Of a DNA stretch of 64,000 nucleotides, positions 23,285 to 34,009 are shown piece after piece. The stretch covers positions 1-64,000 of the forward strand of contig JASANE010029929.1 in assembly GCA_030248225.1 (NCBI GenBank), in the 5' to 3' direction. Positions within the stretch are counted from its first letter, which is position 1. Every line of letters starts with the position of its first letter. This DNA comes from Trileptium ribeirensis. Its lineage: Eukaryota > Nematoda > Enoplea > Enoplida > Thoracostomopsidae. The notes beneath the pieces were generated by a model. It saw only the letters and a list, made by a program, of their open reading frames with translations. It did no database searches and was not told the DNA's origin. Made by a program: the position numbers and the translations under genes.

Positions 23285-25815
23285 TTTGGAGCATTTTCAG
23301 CTTTAAAAACATTGCCTACCATGCTCATGTACGTATTAAAAACTCAAGAAATTTCGGCTAAATTTTACGAGAATATATATATTGATGAATTTTGGTTTAC
23401 TTTGTTGAAAGATTTGCGTATAATTCTTTATAGAAACTTAAGTTCTAAATTATTGCACTCAAGGGTATTCTCTTATTGCCTTCATGAAATTCCCCAATTC
23501 TGTGTGAGCTATATCAATATTATACATATGTATTATGATTTGGTGTGATTTTATAATTCTGGCATGACATGATAGTGAAGCTATTAGAGGTCACATACAT
23601 GCTTAATATGATTTTATTTGGGAATCTTGTCATGAAATCTCACGTAGCTTGTTTTGGCCAAAATGTATGATTATATTGTATATGCGTATACATGGATCCT
23701 TGATGTACCTGTGATCACTTGCCGTGGCCTTTCGGACGTCGGCACAATAATCATGGAACAGATCAGAACACTTTGGCAATGTTATAAAAACAATTCATCT
23801 CAGATATTACCCACTCCGTCTTGGTGCGCCCCTGTTACTCATTAATTTTTTATGTAATAAAGATTTAATATGTGATATTGATAATATCCTGTGATTTTGA
23901 ACCTGGGATACCTATACCGAGGGATCTTGATCCTTTATTTGTATGTACCTAATTTTTTAGTGTTTTGCTTTGTAACCAACTACTAAAGCATAAAAATTTT
24001 ACAAAAAATAAACGTGAGAAACAAGACTGCAATGCAAGAGTAAACTTATGATGTTCCCCCAACCAGCCTATTTTGACACCACGTACAAAACGAAGAAAAC
24101 AAAACACGGATTTCAATAGCTGTATCCGATTTCGACATTTTTCTGTTCCATAACGCTCTTAGCGAGTGCAATTCGGCCTCTGCAATCTCGGTTTATAAGT
24201 AAATTTCTGAAATAAAGATATCAGAAAAGAAATACAAAACTTCACAATAAATGGGGGACGTCACTGTAGAGGTCCCGCCACTGTGGTAACTAGGGGGACC
24301 TGTCCCCCTCCGCCCCCCTCCCCCGCGTGCTGCGCCCCTGTTAGTGAAAGAGAAGAAAAACTGCGACAATATAATCTATGATATATAGACTATGATACCT
24401 TTTATGTGTTTATTTTTTATATGAAATATGTTCAGTTCAGGTACCTTAGCCCACTCCTTAGTAGTAGACAGGATTCTCCTTCCAGTTGACCTCGACTTGA
24501 CCCTGCCACCCCCTTAAAAGGTAATTTATGGAGGTGGGTCCATGTCGAATTTTTCTCCGGCAATGCTTTGAGTCTTGTCTCTCATCGCTGCACATTTGGT
24601 CCACGGCTAGGGGCTGCAATTATTGTGTTTCAGCTAAACCTACTAAAGGAAGTAAACCTACTAAAGGAAGTTTAAAATTTTAAACTGGGACAACCGAATG
24701 TCATGCCAAAATTTTAATCTACCTCGAACGAGCTCCTAACGCCTTACACCAGCATATCTATTTTCTAGTTTGCGTGCGTCTCCTTACTCTGGAACTCAGG
24801 TAAAATTGACACGCGTGCCTTTTTGTTGCTTTCTATCTAGTAGTTTTTTGCCTACTTGGTTCGCCTGTAACAAAGCACAACTAAGACTGAAAATCTTTTG
24901 TTACCTATCGATGCCATAAGGATATAGCCCCTTGTGAACAGCTTACATAAATATCTAAATGCAAACAAAATTGTACAAATCAAACATTTTTTTAGGCTGC
25001 ACAGACCAATATTTATAAATCTGAGTCGATACGTAGGACATGCCTGGAAAGGGCATATTTTGAAAAGCTTTGCCTAATACTTCACATATTAAAACTAGCC
25101 AGGTATTTCGAACTAATGTTGTAATTGCATCCTATAGGCGTTGCCCCATTTTGTTTCGAAATAACATATTTACTGATCGAATCAGTAGCTGTACTATCAG
25201 CTTTATGGAAATTACTTGGGAAATACGACATACAATGATCGAACAGTTTCTAAGCTCTAAGTTTCCAAGTCTGCCGATATTTAACTTTAATAACCAGGTC
25301 CTACTGGATAAAATTTTTTTTTGAAGAATGTGAAAATACCACTATGATATATATGTAACAAATATATCTAATGCATACATGTGGAGACTGTCGGCGACTA
25401 CGTCCCGGTTCACAGTAATCATGTTTCAACACTGCAATTCTGAGATTATATATCACCTTTCCTCAAAATATTGTTCCTACACCGATAAACACGCAGCGCC
25501 TTAAATGCCCAATGTCCAATATTGTAGCACGTGTTGCTGAAATTATTCATATATCCAAAGTATCATACATGCACAAATCACAGCCGATAAGACCTCGGAA
25601 TCGGGTGTGCACCTTGTTAGACAGCAAAGAGCAAAAGACTTCTCTAATTTTCGTTTCAAACATCTGAGACATTTCATTTGACTGGCTGCGTCATAACAAT
25701 TCAAAATCTGCACTTCATGTACAAATAGTATAAAGCTTCATATTGCAAAAATTAGGTGATCCATATACCCATTTACCAAAACATTAAATTTTCAGACAAC
25801 AATTACATTTCACGG
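23285..25815. other. R1 copy A, non-array part
   Basis: Holds no intact gene. Bases 23,312-23,845 contain two short frames, both broken in the R1 copies at 46 and 48.5 kb. Bases 24,275-24,345 are a C-rich block (CCCCCTCCGCCCCCC) absent from the other copies. On the minus strand, 24,475-24,570 keeps a reading frame shared with 50,703-50,810. An 84-codon frame at 25,070-25,324 has no recognisable domain. Confidence 0.5.
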
Positions 25816-25818
25816 TTA

Positions 25819-26894
25819 TTTTCCAATGTAGAGCCAGTTTTAGAACGAAAATTCTGATCAGACACCCGTGACCTATTTGCACCTTTAAGCGCTCATAATC
25901 TGGCATATTTCAAGCAGTCATGAAATTTTCCAATGTAGAGCCCGTTTTAGAACGAGAATTCTGATCCGACACCAGTGACCTATTTGCACCTTTAAGCGCT
26001 CATAATCTGGCATATTTCAAGCAGTCATGAAATTTTCCAATGTAGAGCCCGTTTTAGAACGAGAATTCTGATCCGACACCAGTGACCTATTTGCACCATT
26101 AAGCGCTCATAATCTGGCATGTTTTCAAGCAGTCGTGAAATTTTCCAATGTAGAGCCCGTTTTAGAACGAGAATTCTGATCCGACACCAGTGACCTATTT
26201 GCACCATTAAGCGCTCATAATCTGGCATGTTTTCAAGCAGTCGTGAAATTTTCCAATGTAGAGCCCGTTTTAGAAGGAGAATTCTGATCCGACACCAGTG
26301 ACCTATTTGCACCATTAAGCGCTCATAATCTGGCATGTTTTCAAGCAGTCGTGAAATTATCCAATGTAGAGCCCGTTTTAGAACAAGAATTCTGATCCGA
26401 CACCAATGACCTATTTGCACCATTAAGCGTTCATAATCTGGCATGTTTTCAAGCAGTCGTGAAATTTTCCAATGTAGAGCCCGTTTTAGAAGGAGAATTC
26501 TGATCCGACACCAGTGACCTATTTGCACCATTAAGCGCTCATAATCTGGCATGTTTTCAAGCAGTCGTGAAATTATCCAATGTAGAGCCCGTTTTAGAAC
26601 AAGAATTCTGATCCGACACCAATGACCTATTTGCACCATTAAGCGTTCATAATCTGGCATGTTTTCAAGCAGTCGTGAAATTTTCCAATGTAGAGCCCGT
26701 TTTAGAACGAGAATTCTGATCCGACACCAGTGACCTATTTGCACCATTAAGCGCTCATAATCTGGCATATTTCAAGCAGTCATGAAATTTTCCAATGTAG
26801 AGCCCGTTTTAGAACGAGAATTCTGATCCGACACCAGTGACCTATTTGCACTTTTAAGCGCTCATAATCTGGCATGATTCAAGTAGTCATGAAA
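25819..26894. repeat. 107/108-bp minisatellite, ten units, with dimeric higher-order repeat
   Basis: Units start at 25,819, 25,926, 26,033, 26,141, 26,249, 26,357, 26,465, 26,573, 26,681 and 26,788. The two units at each end are 107 bp; the six in the middle are 108 bp. Units at 26,249 and 26,465 share one variant (AAGGAG) and units at 26,357 and 26,573 another (AACAAG with TTATCC), giving a 216-bp dimer repeated twice. Because 108 is 36 codons, a 247-codon minus-strand frame spans 26,025-26,768 (unit MPDYERLMVQIGHWCRIRIL and on). It ends where the 107-bp units break the phase. I take this frame as a by-product of the period. Confidence 0.95.
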
Positions 26895-27060
26895 TTTTCA
26901 TGTTTTGCACTAAACTTTAATATTAGGTCTGTTTGGCCAAATTTTACCTCAGCGCCTTGGTATACATACAAAACAAAATTTATAATTTTACCGTCGTTTA
27001 CATGGTTATGATTTGCTAAACTTTACGCAGCAGTATCTTCGATTCTATTGTAGTTTCAGT

Positions 27061-27303
27061 AACCGCAAAATTATCGATGCATTGCGACCGATCGTTCAGT
27101 AACTTATTTTAAGTTCAATTTTTCTCGTTTTGCATTCTGAGCCAAAGAGAATACTGCGTGAGTCAAGTAATTTGATGTATAATTAATGTATCGCTGTCGG
27201 TAATGTATTGTATATATATGTCAGTTTCCGTCGATCTAGCCTTTTTACACATAAAATTTATCTACTTAATTATCGCGTAAAACCACATAAAACGGCTCGC
27301 AAA
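27061..27303. other. Intergenic, no feature
   Basis: AT-rich sequence between R1 and a hAT-like element. I see nothing in it. Confidence 0.4.
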
Positions 27304-27650
27304 CAGGGGCGTATCCAAGAGGATAGGATGCGCAACAGACATTCGCCCCCTCTCAGTGGGCGTTCATCGCACACCACCGTCGTCACTATATCGTTTTAAG
27401 CTTGAAATTGACCTGGTGTTCTGTTATCTACAAACGAATTTAGTATACACGTATATACGCCAATTTCGGACGTATGTAGGGGAAATTGTGATTTTGTGCA
27501 GTCACTGATTTTGAGATCGTGATCTACAAAGGAAAACCCCAGGTATATATACTCCTTAAAATTCCCACGTCATAGTTGTAGGTCACAGTTTGCCCCGAAG
27601 AAAATTGCAAAGAAGCGCGCCTCTTTGAAAAATATCTGCATTCGCCACTG
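27304..27650. mobile_element. Possible hAT-like non-autonomous element
   Basis: The left end reads CAGGGGCGTATCCAAG and the reverse complement of the right end reads CAGTGGCGAATGCAG. Both fit the CAGNGGCG start common in hAT elements. The flanking 8-mers (CTCGCAAA and CACAAAAG) match poorly, so the call rests on the termini only. It has no coding capacity. Confidence 0.4.
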
Positions 27651-27898
27651 CACAAAAGAATATAGCGATCACAAAAACAATAAACCTTCACCTATCAAAT
27701 TACCCCGTAGTAATAAATACTTGGTGTGATCAAAGACATTTCTTGAGTAGCAACTATTATTTGCGGTCTCCCTGTTTTTACAGACTAATGTTGGTTTTAC
27801 GCTTTTATTGCAGTAGAATTAATTTACATTCATTGATTGTTCTAGCTATTATTGCGACTTTTGCGAAACAGTAAACGAAATGCAACGCCAGACCAAAT

Positions 27899-28828
27899 GG
27901 AGCCCAAATACTTATATGAGATGTCCGTCGAAAGGCGGAAGCAATACATTGCAGCGGTTAGATGTGGCATTAATTATTTATATGTTATGTGTGGGCTTTT
28001 TGCAACCTTTTCAGCGAGAGGATAAATACTTTCAAAAATGGTTCATTGTTGCAGGAGCCCAAATACTTATATGAGATATCCGTCGAAAGGCGGAAGCAAC
28101 ACATTGCAGCGGTTAGATGTGGCATTAATTATTTATATGTTATGTGTGGGCTTTTTGCAACCTTTTCAGCGAGAGGATAAATACTTTCAAAAATGATTCA
28201 TTGTTGCAGGAGCCCAAATACTTATATGAGATATCCGTCGAAAGGCGGAAGCAACACATTGCAGCGGTTAAATGTGGCATTAATTATTTATATATTATGT
28301 GTGGGCTTTTTGCAACCTTTTCAGCGAGAGGATAAATACTTTCAAACTTGGTTCATTGTTGCAGGAGCCCAAATACTTATATGAGATGTCCGTCGAAATG
28401 CGGAAGCAATACATTGCAGCGGTTAGATGTGGCATTAATTATTTATATGTTATGTGTGGGCTTTTTGCAACCTTTTCAGCGAGAGGATAAATACTTTCAA
28501 AAATGGTTCATTGTTGCAGGAGCCCAAATACTTATATGAGATGTCCGTCGAAATGCGGAAGCAATACATTGCAGCGGTTAGATGTGGCATTAATTATTTA
28601 TATGTTATGTGTGGGCTTTTTGCAACCTTTTCAGCGAGAGGATAAATACTTTCAAAGATGGTTCATTGTTGCAGGAGCCCAAATACTTATATCAGATGTC
28701 CGTCGAAAGGCGGAAGCAATACATTGCAGCGGTTAGATGTGGCATTAATTATTTATATGTTATGTGTGGGCTTTTTGCAACCTTTTCAGCGTGAGGATAA
28801 ATACTTTCAAAAATGGTTCATTGTTGCA
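27899..28828. repeat. 155-bp tandem array, six units
   Basis: Units start at 27,899, 28,054, 28,209, 28,364, 28,519 and 28,674, exactly 155 bp apart, and differ by only a few bases each. Since 155 is not a multiple of three, the same sequence is read in all three frames in turn; this produces a ladder of overlapping 63-codon frames that are artefacts. No spacers separate the units, so it is not a CRISPR-like array. No relative was seen elsewhere in the window. Confidence 0.95.
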
Positions 28829-28829
28829 G

Positions 28830-29278
28830 TATGTTATAGTTTGGTTCTGAAAGCCTCCGTGGTGTTGATAAATACGTTTATTTAATAGAACCAAACAAAC
28901 CAACAAACAAAACAAGTTGTGGAAAAGATAATCAAACTAAGTACAATTCAGTTCTGCTTATATACTCTAGCCATCAAATGTTCTCGAATGTCCGCGACTG
29001 TTTAGTCATGAGTTTAAGAATGATCTGGAAAAGAGGCGTATATACGAAGTAATACAGAGTCACATGACAGCACGTCACCATGCTGATCAGCAATAATACA
29101 AAACAATAACAATGTATTCAACGTTCAGTCTTCTGTCTAGTGCAGCCATATGGTTTTGTAATACATAGTAAAACTCTGTTACCATTTATTTTCGGTATTA
29201 TGGTGTCCTGCGTTTGAAAATTTTAAAAATCAAATTATATTCTCTCACAATCGTTGGAGTATATAATATGACGAAAAC
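28830..29278. other. Intergenic, no feature
   Basis: AT-rich single-copy sequence after the 155-bp array. No gene, RNA or repeat is recognised. Confidence 0.4.
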
Positions 29279-30700
29279 TTGATGATTTTGCTGAAAGGTA
29301 GGACACTATCCAGCTTAGCTACATCCAGCCTAAAACCATGTCGCGGTGCATTATGGCCTGTTCGCCTGCATTTCTTGGAGGAACAGACAATCGGTCGACA
29401 CTATATTTCATGTGGTAATATTTTGCCCCCCTGTATTTCAAGGGTGACATTATACATCATTTACCTTAAGATCTGCGCACATAGGGCCGGATTTTGTCAC
29501 AGAGCCAATTCTGGCTCGTGACAAAAACACACATACACATCAGGCTCTTCATAGATAAAATAAATATCTAAGCAATGCTAGTATGTTTGTACGGGCCGGG
29601 AGTGGCTATGTCTCAGGTTTTCATAGCCGGGACGGGCTGCTGAAAAAAATATATATTACATTGAGTTTGACAGGCTGTGTTACATCGAAAATATTTAGCT
29701 GTAGGCCCAAAAAAGGCAAGATTAGAAGTAATTAAAAAGCAAAGCGCATAAGTTCAGGTAAAATAAATATCGCTATTTCAAAATTTTTGGTTAAGCGCCT
29801 TTTATAAGCCAACCTAGTAGCCATGGAAAACATGCTTATGCATGCAAATTATGCTATTGCAACTGGAAAATGTTTTACGAATATATGGCCATAACTATCA
29901 TAAACTTCCCTTTTTTAGCGATTTTCTATTGTCGTTATATATTTCTGGGCTTTATAGCCGATTCCGTCCCTTGTGACAATTTATCATCCTCGCTTTACTA
30001 TTAGCTAAATATATTTGTAGGGTCTGGCTCGGCCCAAAAAATGTCACACTGGCTGACAGCGCCTAGCCAAGCATAGCTTTAGAGCTGCGGCATACTGTGA
30101 CAAAATCCGGCCCTGCTGCACACATGGTAAATGATGCATTATGCCGCACGCCTCGTACAAAATGCAGGAACAAATTTGGGTCTCTACGGGAAGCAGTTGT
30201 GCCAGACAAAGTGTCCTGCATGTAATGAAGATAATGCGGCACGTAACTGTGAGCTAGTAGTGCATAAGCTCAACGGTGTCATACTCATCAGCGAAATGTG
30301 TTGCACACATGGGAACATCCATGAGCTGGTTTACCATATGAAAATTTTAGGCTCAACAGCGAACTGTGTAGTTTTCGTCAGCTGAATAACTCTACTATGG
30401 GCCTGTAAATCGTTAGAAGAATAAGGGTAATCAAAGCCGTCTGCACATCATAAATAAAATATTCCCGAAGCACCGGGGATAATGCATCGTTCATAGATAA
30501 ATGTGAGCACTTCCTCGACATTGTCAGAATATACACACGTGTGTATCGAAACATTACGTTCTAAAGTGCGTTACGACCCGTTGGTTATGCACACATTAAC
30601 CGTTGATCACGGCAATGCAAACAAATCATTATGCGCCGTTTTTGAACGCGGTGATCATGTGTTGTGTCTAGAAGATAATATCAATATCGTGTGATCCGGA
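29279..30700 (+). pseudogene. Decayed coding block of unknown identity, split by a transposon
   Basis: Several adjacent plus-strand stretches look protein-coding but shift frame. They are 29,279-29,480 (including LWPVRLHFLEEQTIGRHYIS), 30,131-30,385 (84 codons, cysteine-rich, including LCQTKCPACNEDNAARNCEL), about 30,452-30,571 (NASFIDKCEHFLDIVRIYTR), then after a shift 30,540-30,694 (SKVRYDPLVMHTLTVDHGNA and VFERGDHVLCLEDN). The hAT-like element at 29,482-30,115 sits between the first two. The Cys/His spacing in the second piece could bind zinc. I do not recognise the family. It could be a degraded gene of a large mobile element or a pseudogene of a host gene. Confidence 0.35.
29482..30115. 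mobile_element. hAT-like non-autonomous element with 8-bp target duplication
   Basis: The termini are inverted copies of AGGGCCGGATTTTGTCACAG, nearly perfect over 20 bases. The full right end reads CAGGGCCGG, a start frequent among hAT elements. The flanking 8-mers CTGCGCAC (29,473-29,480) and CTGCACAC (30,116-30,123) agree at seven of eight positions. The interior (about 634 bp in all) codes for nothing evident; a GGGCCGGGAGTGGCTATG stretch and a TATATATTAC-rich segment stand out. The insertion interrupts a coding-like block. Confidence 0.75.
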
Positions 30701-30983
30701 TGACTACTGAGCCAACAACCGAGTAACAGGTTTGTGCGTGATTTTAGAACCGGATCACATGGATTTTAATTGTCTAGTTTAATGTAATCTGTACACTTTA
30801 CAAAATCTGAATTGTTTGAATTTTCTTCTATTATGTATAATAAATCCTTTTCTATTAAAATGCAATTCAAAATGGTTGAATATTATATATATACAATGTA
30901 GGTATGTTCAATAGTTGAACCAGTAAGATTAATTAAAATTTAAACCCAAATGAATATATATACCATCAACGTTTTTATTGTAG

Positions 30984-31110
30984 AACGAACATTTGTTTCG
31001 ACAGCTGGGGAGATTTAGACGAAGATCAAGATGGTGAACCAGACTTTGTTTGTTATCCAACGTTCAGACCATACCGACAGTTGATGGAGCACATGGGGAT
31101 TCAAGAATAT
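30984..31110 (+). CDS. Exon of a small calcium-loop protein gene (partial)
   Basis: After an acceptor (TTTTTATTGTAG) comes an open segment of one base plus 42 codons, followed directly by a strong donor (GTACGTGAG) at 31,111. It encodes TNICFDSWGDLDEDQDGEPD, then F and a 21-residue tail ending MGIQEY. The loop D-E-D-Q-D-G-E-P-D fits D-x-D-x-D-G-x-x-D, the calcium-binding pattern of thrombospondin type-3 and dockerin loops. The minus-strand exon at 53,496-53,740 is homologous: 11 of 19 residues around the loop agree, the tail after the loop has the same length, and both end in a tyrosine codon followed by gtacgt in phase 0. A possible next exon in phase is 31,668-31,697 (VHSQSDEFI then stop), weakly supported. 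The upstream exon was not found. Confidence 0.55.
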
Positions 31111-31119
31111 GTACGTGAG

Positions 31120-31884
31120 AACGCTATATTTTTGCCTTGCTACTAATTTTTAACGTATGGTTACACCACAAGTTTTAAAATTTTTCATCATGCGCTATTT
31201 TATCCGGCTACTTTTAAAATTTTTCATTATCCTGCATATATATACCAGTGTTGAGCTTGATCATGGCATTTCTAGGACTCTCCATTCGGATGGCTAGTGT
31301 AAAACCCCAAATTTTAACGAAAAAACAAAATAAATGCTTCTAAACAAGGCTGCAAACGTGAAATAGTCTGGATAGGGCATCGTACGATCGAAAAATGTCT
31401 GGTGGACCGGGTAGCATTGTACATCCTTCTAGCCATTGCGTGGTTATGTGCGTGAAGACCCGACATCCACTTTGCCTGCGCTGATGCAACTAAATGCTTC
31501 ATCGGGTTGGCATTATCAATATAAAACTGCGTAAATTTTTGCTAAATAATATAATTGTAACCCCAAATATTATTTTAAAAGTAACTGCTGCAAGCTAAGT
31601 AACTAATTTAATAATAGAGTAAACAGTTTTCCATTAATAAAACAGTTGTTTGCTTTTGATTTTGAAGGTACACTCGCAATCTGATGAATTTATTTGAGGG
31701 AACTGTCATGGGCTTCTGGACCACCTGGAACAATTTCACATACGTAACTGTCGCATTTCTACAAAATAGTTCTTTTAACGCAGCAGTAAAGAGCGAATTA
31801 AATACCTGATTGCTCATAAGGTTTTCAACACAACGGTTAAAATGTTGTAATTTATGCTATGTCAGCAAAATCAGTAGCTTTTTC
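31120..31884. other. Possible intron or downstream region
   Basis: AT-rich sequence after the exon. It contains a candidate acceptor ending TTTTGAAG at 31,667 but no other coding-like segment. The minus-strand frames at 31,314-31,502 and 31,608-31,817 show no domain. Confidence 0.3.
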
Positions 31885-32094
31885 GGCCCATGTCACCTTT
31901 AGAGGCCGGGCGTTATAACGTTATAAAAAAGAACAGCTTAGAGCGGGGGTTCGGGGGGCAGCAGCCCCCCGAGTTAGGCTTTGTACATGGCCCATATTAG
32001 CTTAGGCTAAGCCTAAGGCTTAGGCTTAGTATATCGAGAACGGCATGGCATGCATTTCACTTCCGGCCCTAAATGTCTAAAGGTTACATTGGCC
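31885..32094. mobile_element. MITE-1 copy with 8-bp target duplication
   Basis: About 210 bp. It has the same termini and interior as the arm copies at 2,857-3,064 and 19,891-20,099, including TTATAACGTTA, the GC-rich patch and CTAAGC/GCTTAG blocks. It is flanked by GCTTTTTC and GCTGTTTC, which agree at seven of eight positions. This independent copy confirms the element ends and the 8-bp duplication. Confidence 0.9.
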
Positions 32095-33216
32095 GCTGTT
32101 TCAAAGGGAGTACTCGTTTGTGTACTACTATTTGACGGGTTTTTTAACCTAGACATGCTAAGGAATCAATATATATGCTCTGCTCAATGTACACATACCT
32201 AATAACCCTAGTGTGCGTTGTTAATTTGACTACCCTATGATTGTTCAATGTATAGGGCAAATGTTTTGTGAGCCAAACCGGATTTTTGCCGTATGGTATT
32301 AATACCTAAGGTAAACTCGCCGGTAATAAAAATCATCAAAGCGATTTAGAGTGTGTGAGAGACATGTTGAGTGTCGTACGATTGTTTCATTTATAGGGAA
32401 ACGTTTTGTTGACGATCATAATCGCCCAAAACTTAACCGATGTCTATCATAAAGAACGTAAGAGGCAAAGACCGTGCGATTTTTGGAAATGGCACAGGTA
32501 AGCGTTGGTAGGATGTCGGTATCCAGCATATCTATATTGCGTGAGTCTTAGTTGCTCCCCACTAGCAACTATGACGCATCAAAAACAGATGGTGTATGCA
32601 TCCCTCTTAAGGGGCTCGGTTTTGGCCGCTTCAGGGGATCAATCATTCTGCCTGGGAGGTGGGTGAAGGTTTTCAAAGGTGGATAATTTTTTGTTACTAA
32701 AATTTTTTGTGATTTTTGCCAATTTTTTCCCGATTTCTGCCAATTATCCCAAATTTTTGGCTATTTTACTTCAATAGTTTGCCTATTTTTTCTAAAACTT
32801 TCAACACTTGGATTTTGGTCATTTTCACTGCCCGAATAAAGTAGATACGACGGTTAGAAAATTCTGAAATCTTCAAATCAACGGAAAATTATTCACATAG
32901 TTACATGTGTAAAATATGTATATTAAATATATGCAGTTCAATTTTCATTATAACACTTCAAAGATTATAACATTGTTGCATTAACGACAAGTCCCGAAGG
33001 GTTATCAGTTGAGATAAGAAAACCTTGTTCACCTTCGGAGCAAGGTCATGCCCTTTTATAGACGTGCACCACGTTGTTTTAGACCTTTGGCCCAAGAAAA
33101 TTATGGAACACAGAAGTTTCGAACACATGACATTGTGACCGCGATCCTTGTGCCGATATCCACTGCTATTGCTCCACACGAGCGTACACGAATAAAATAA
33201 GATAACTTTCAAACTA
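32095..33216. other. Region without supported gene; T-rich pseudo-repeat
   Basis: Bases 32,690-32,780 resemble degenerate units of the 30-bp TTTTTGCCAATTT-type array found at 54.3-54.7 kb. A minus-strand frame of 89 codons at 32,958-33,227 begins with a hydrophobic stretch (MFCISLKVILFYSCTLVW) like a signal peptide, but nothing else supports it. The rest is featureless. Confidence 0.35.
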
Positions 33217-33574
33217 ATGCAAAACATGCAATATAGTAAGTATTTCAGGAAGCAAATTGAACATTTGGTGACAGACTACGAAATCACTTGCGTTCAAATC
33301 TTTTTCGACATTTGTGAATATGAACCCGTAATTGATTCAACTGTTGGTGACTATATATGTCCTCCACCGCACGGTATTCGGTAGACTTTCCGATCACCAC
33401 AAGATGAACACATAATATGGATCGGGTCGGACGTTAGCTGAAGGAATTGTGCTTGTCAAGACAAATTTGATATATCTTTCAAACTCGAACTGGTGATGAA
33501 TCGGTGGAATCACACGGATTGTACTTACCAAATGAATATGGATATGTTATATTACCGTTGGAATGTACCCTAGG
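33217..33574 (+). pseudogene. Coding-like segment, possible relative or decayed exons
   Basis: An ATG-led frame at 33,217-33,384 encodes 55 residues including VTDYEITCVQIFFDICEYEP and a C-terminal YICPPPHG. An acceptor-like TTTCAG lies inside it at 33,244-33,249. The same frame continues open between stops (FRSPQDEHIIWIGSDVS; CACQDKFDISFKLELVMNRW) to 33,574. In a shifted frame, 33,484-33,571 reads TGDESVESHGLYLPNEYGYV and ILPLECTL up to a donor-like AGgtaaaa. The F-x-D-[IV]-C and C-P spacing faintly resembles the start of the minus-strand protein at 53.5-53.9 kb. It may be one or two exons of a second family member, or a decayed one. Confidence 0.3.
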
Positions 33575-33589
33575 TAAAATCAGACATTA

Positions 33590-34009
33590 ATTCTGAAAAA
33601 ATGCATGTTTCAACCCTGTAATTATTGAACTAAAAGATAAGTATTCGTACATGCTATTTTATGTAGTGGCAAGGGTAGGTATCACGGTGGAATCATATAT
33701 AGATTGTGGCAGGTACTATACTGCATAAGCTACACCAATTGCTGAAATTTTTCTTTTGGCTGCGTTGGGTTTAAAGCTACGTATTATCAACTACAATACT
33801 ATTTATATACCTCTGCCTGGGCGGGAGCATTGGTCAAACATAACAATATTTCAGGCTAATATCAGTTCATTTTTACTGTTGTAGTCTCTAACCATATTGT
33901 AAGCAAATCGATATAGCCTAAATATTCACAGGGATGTGACCTTATGTGGCTTCACTGTGGAAATAATACCGCTGAGATAAATGGTCGTACAAGGAAAGAC
34001 ATCGGGTAG
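33590..34009. other. Intergenic or intronic, no feature
   Basis: AT-rich, with no repeat or coding-like stretch recognised. Confidence 0.3.

Larger units (their letters stand above)
22180..27060. repeat. Composite repeat R1, copy A
   Basis: Three parts find diverged relatives downstream. Bases 22,180-23,830 match 45,140-46,330 and 47,715-48,780. Bases about 24,420-24,600 match 50,220-50,830. Bases 25,440-27,060 match 51,180-51,790. Shared landmarks are GGACACGTTATTTTCA (in the 168-bp unit), the TTCATGAAATT and ATGATAGTGAAGCTA stretches near 23.5 kb, and TTTGGCCAAATTT near 26.94 kb. Relative to the other copies, copy A has amplified the 168-bp unit to four and a 108-bp unit to ten. Its first 0.73 kb is part of the palindrome arm. 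I see no terminal repeats or intact protein that would classify it. Confidence 0.75.

Noticed and set aside
23815..24345. hAT-like element bounded by GCGCCCCTGTTA sequences
   Set aside because: Both candidate ends point the same way, so they are not inverted termini.
26025..26768. 247-codon minus-strand frame as a repeat protein gene
   Set aside because: It coincides exactly with the 108-bp units and ends where 107-bp units break phase; there is no flanking coding sequence, start context or splice site.
27899..28828. CRISPR-like or overlapping gene array
   Set aside because: Units are contiguous without spacers, and the frames simply repeat in three phases because 155 is not divisible by three.
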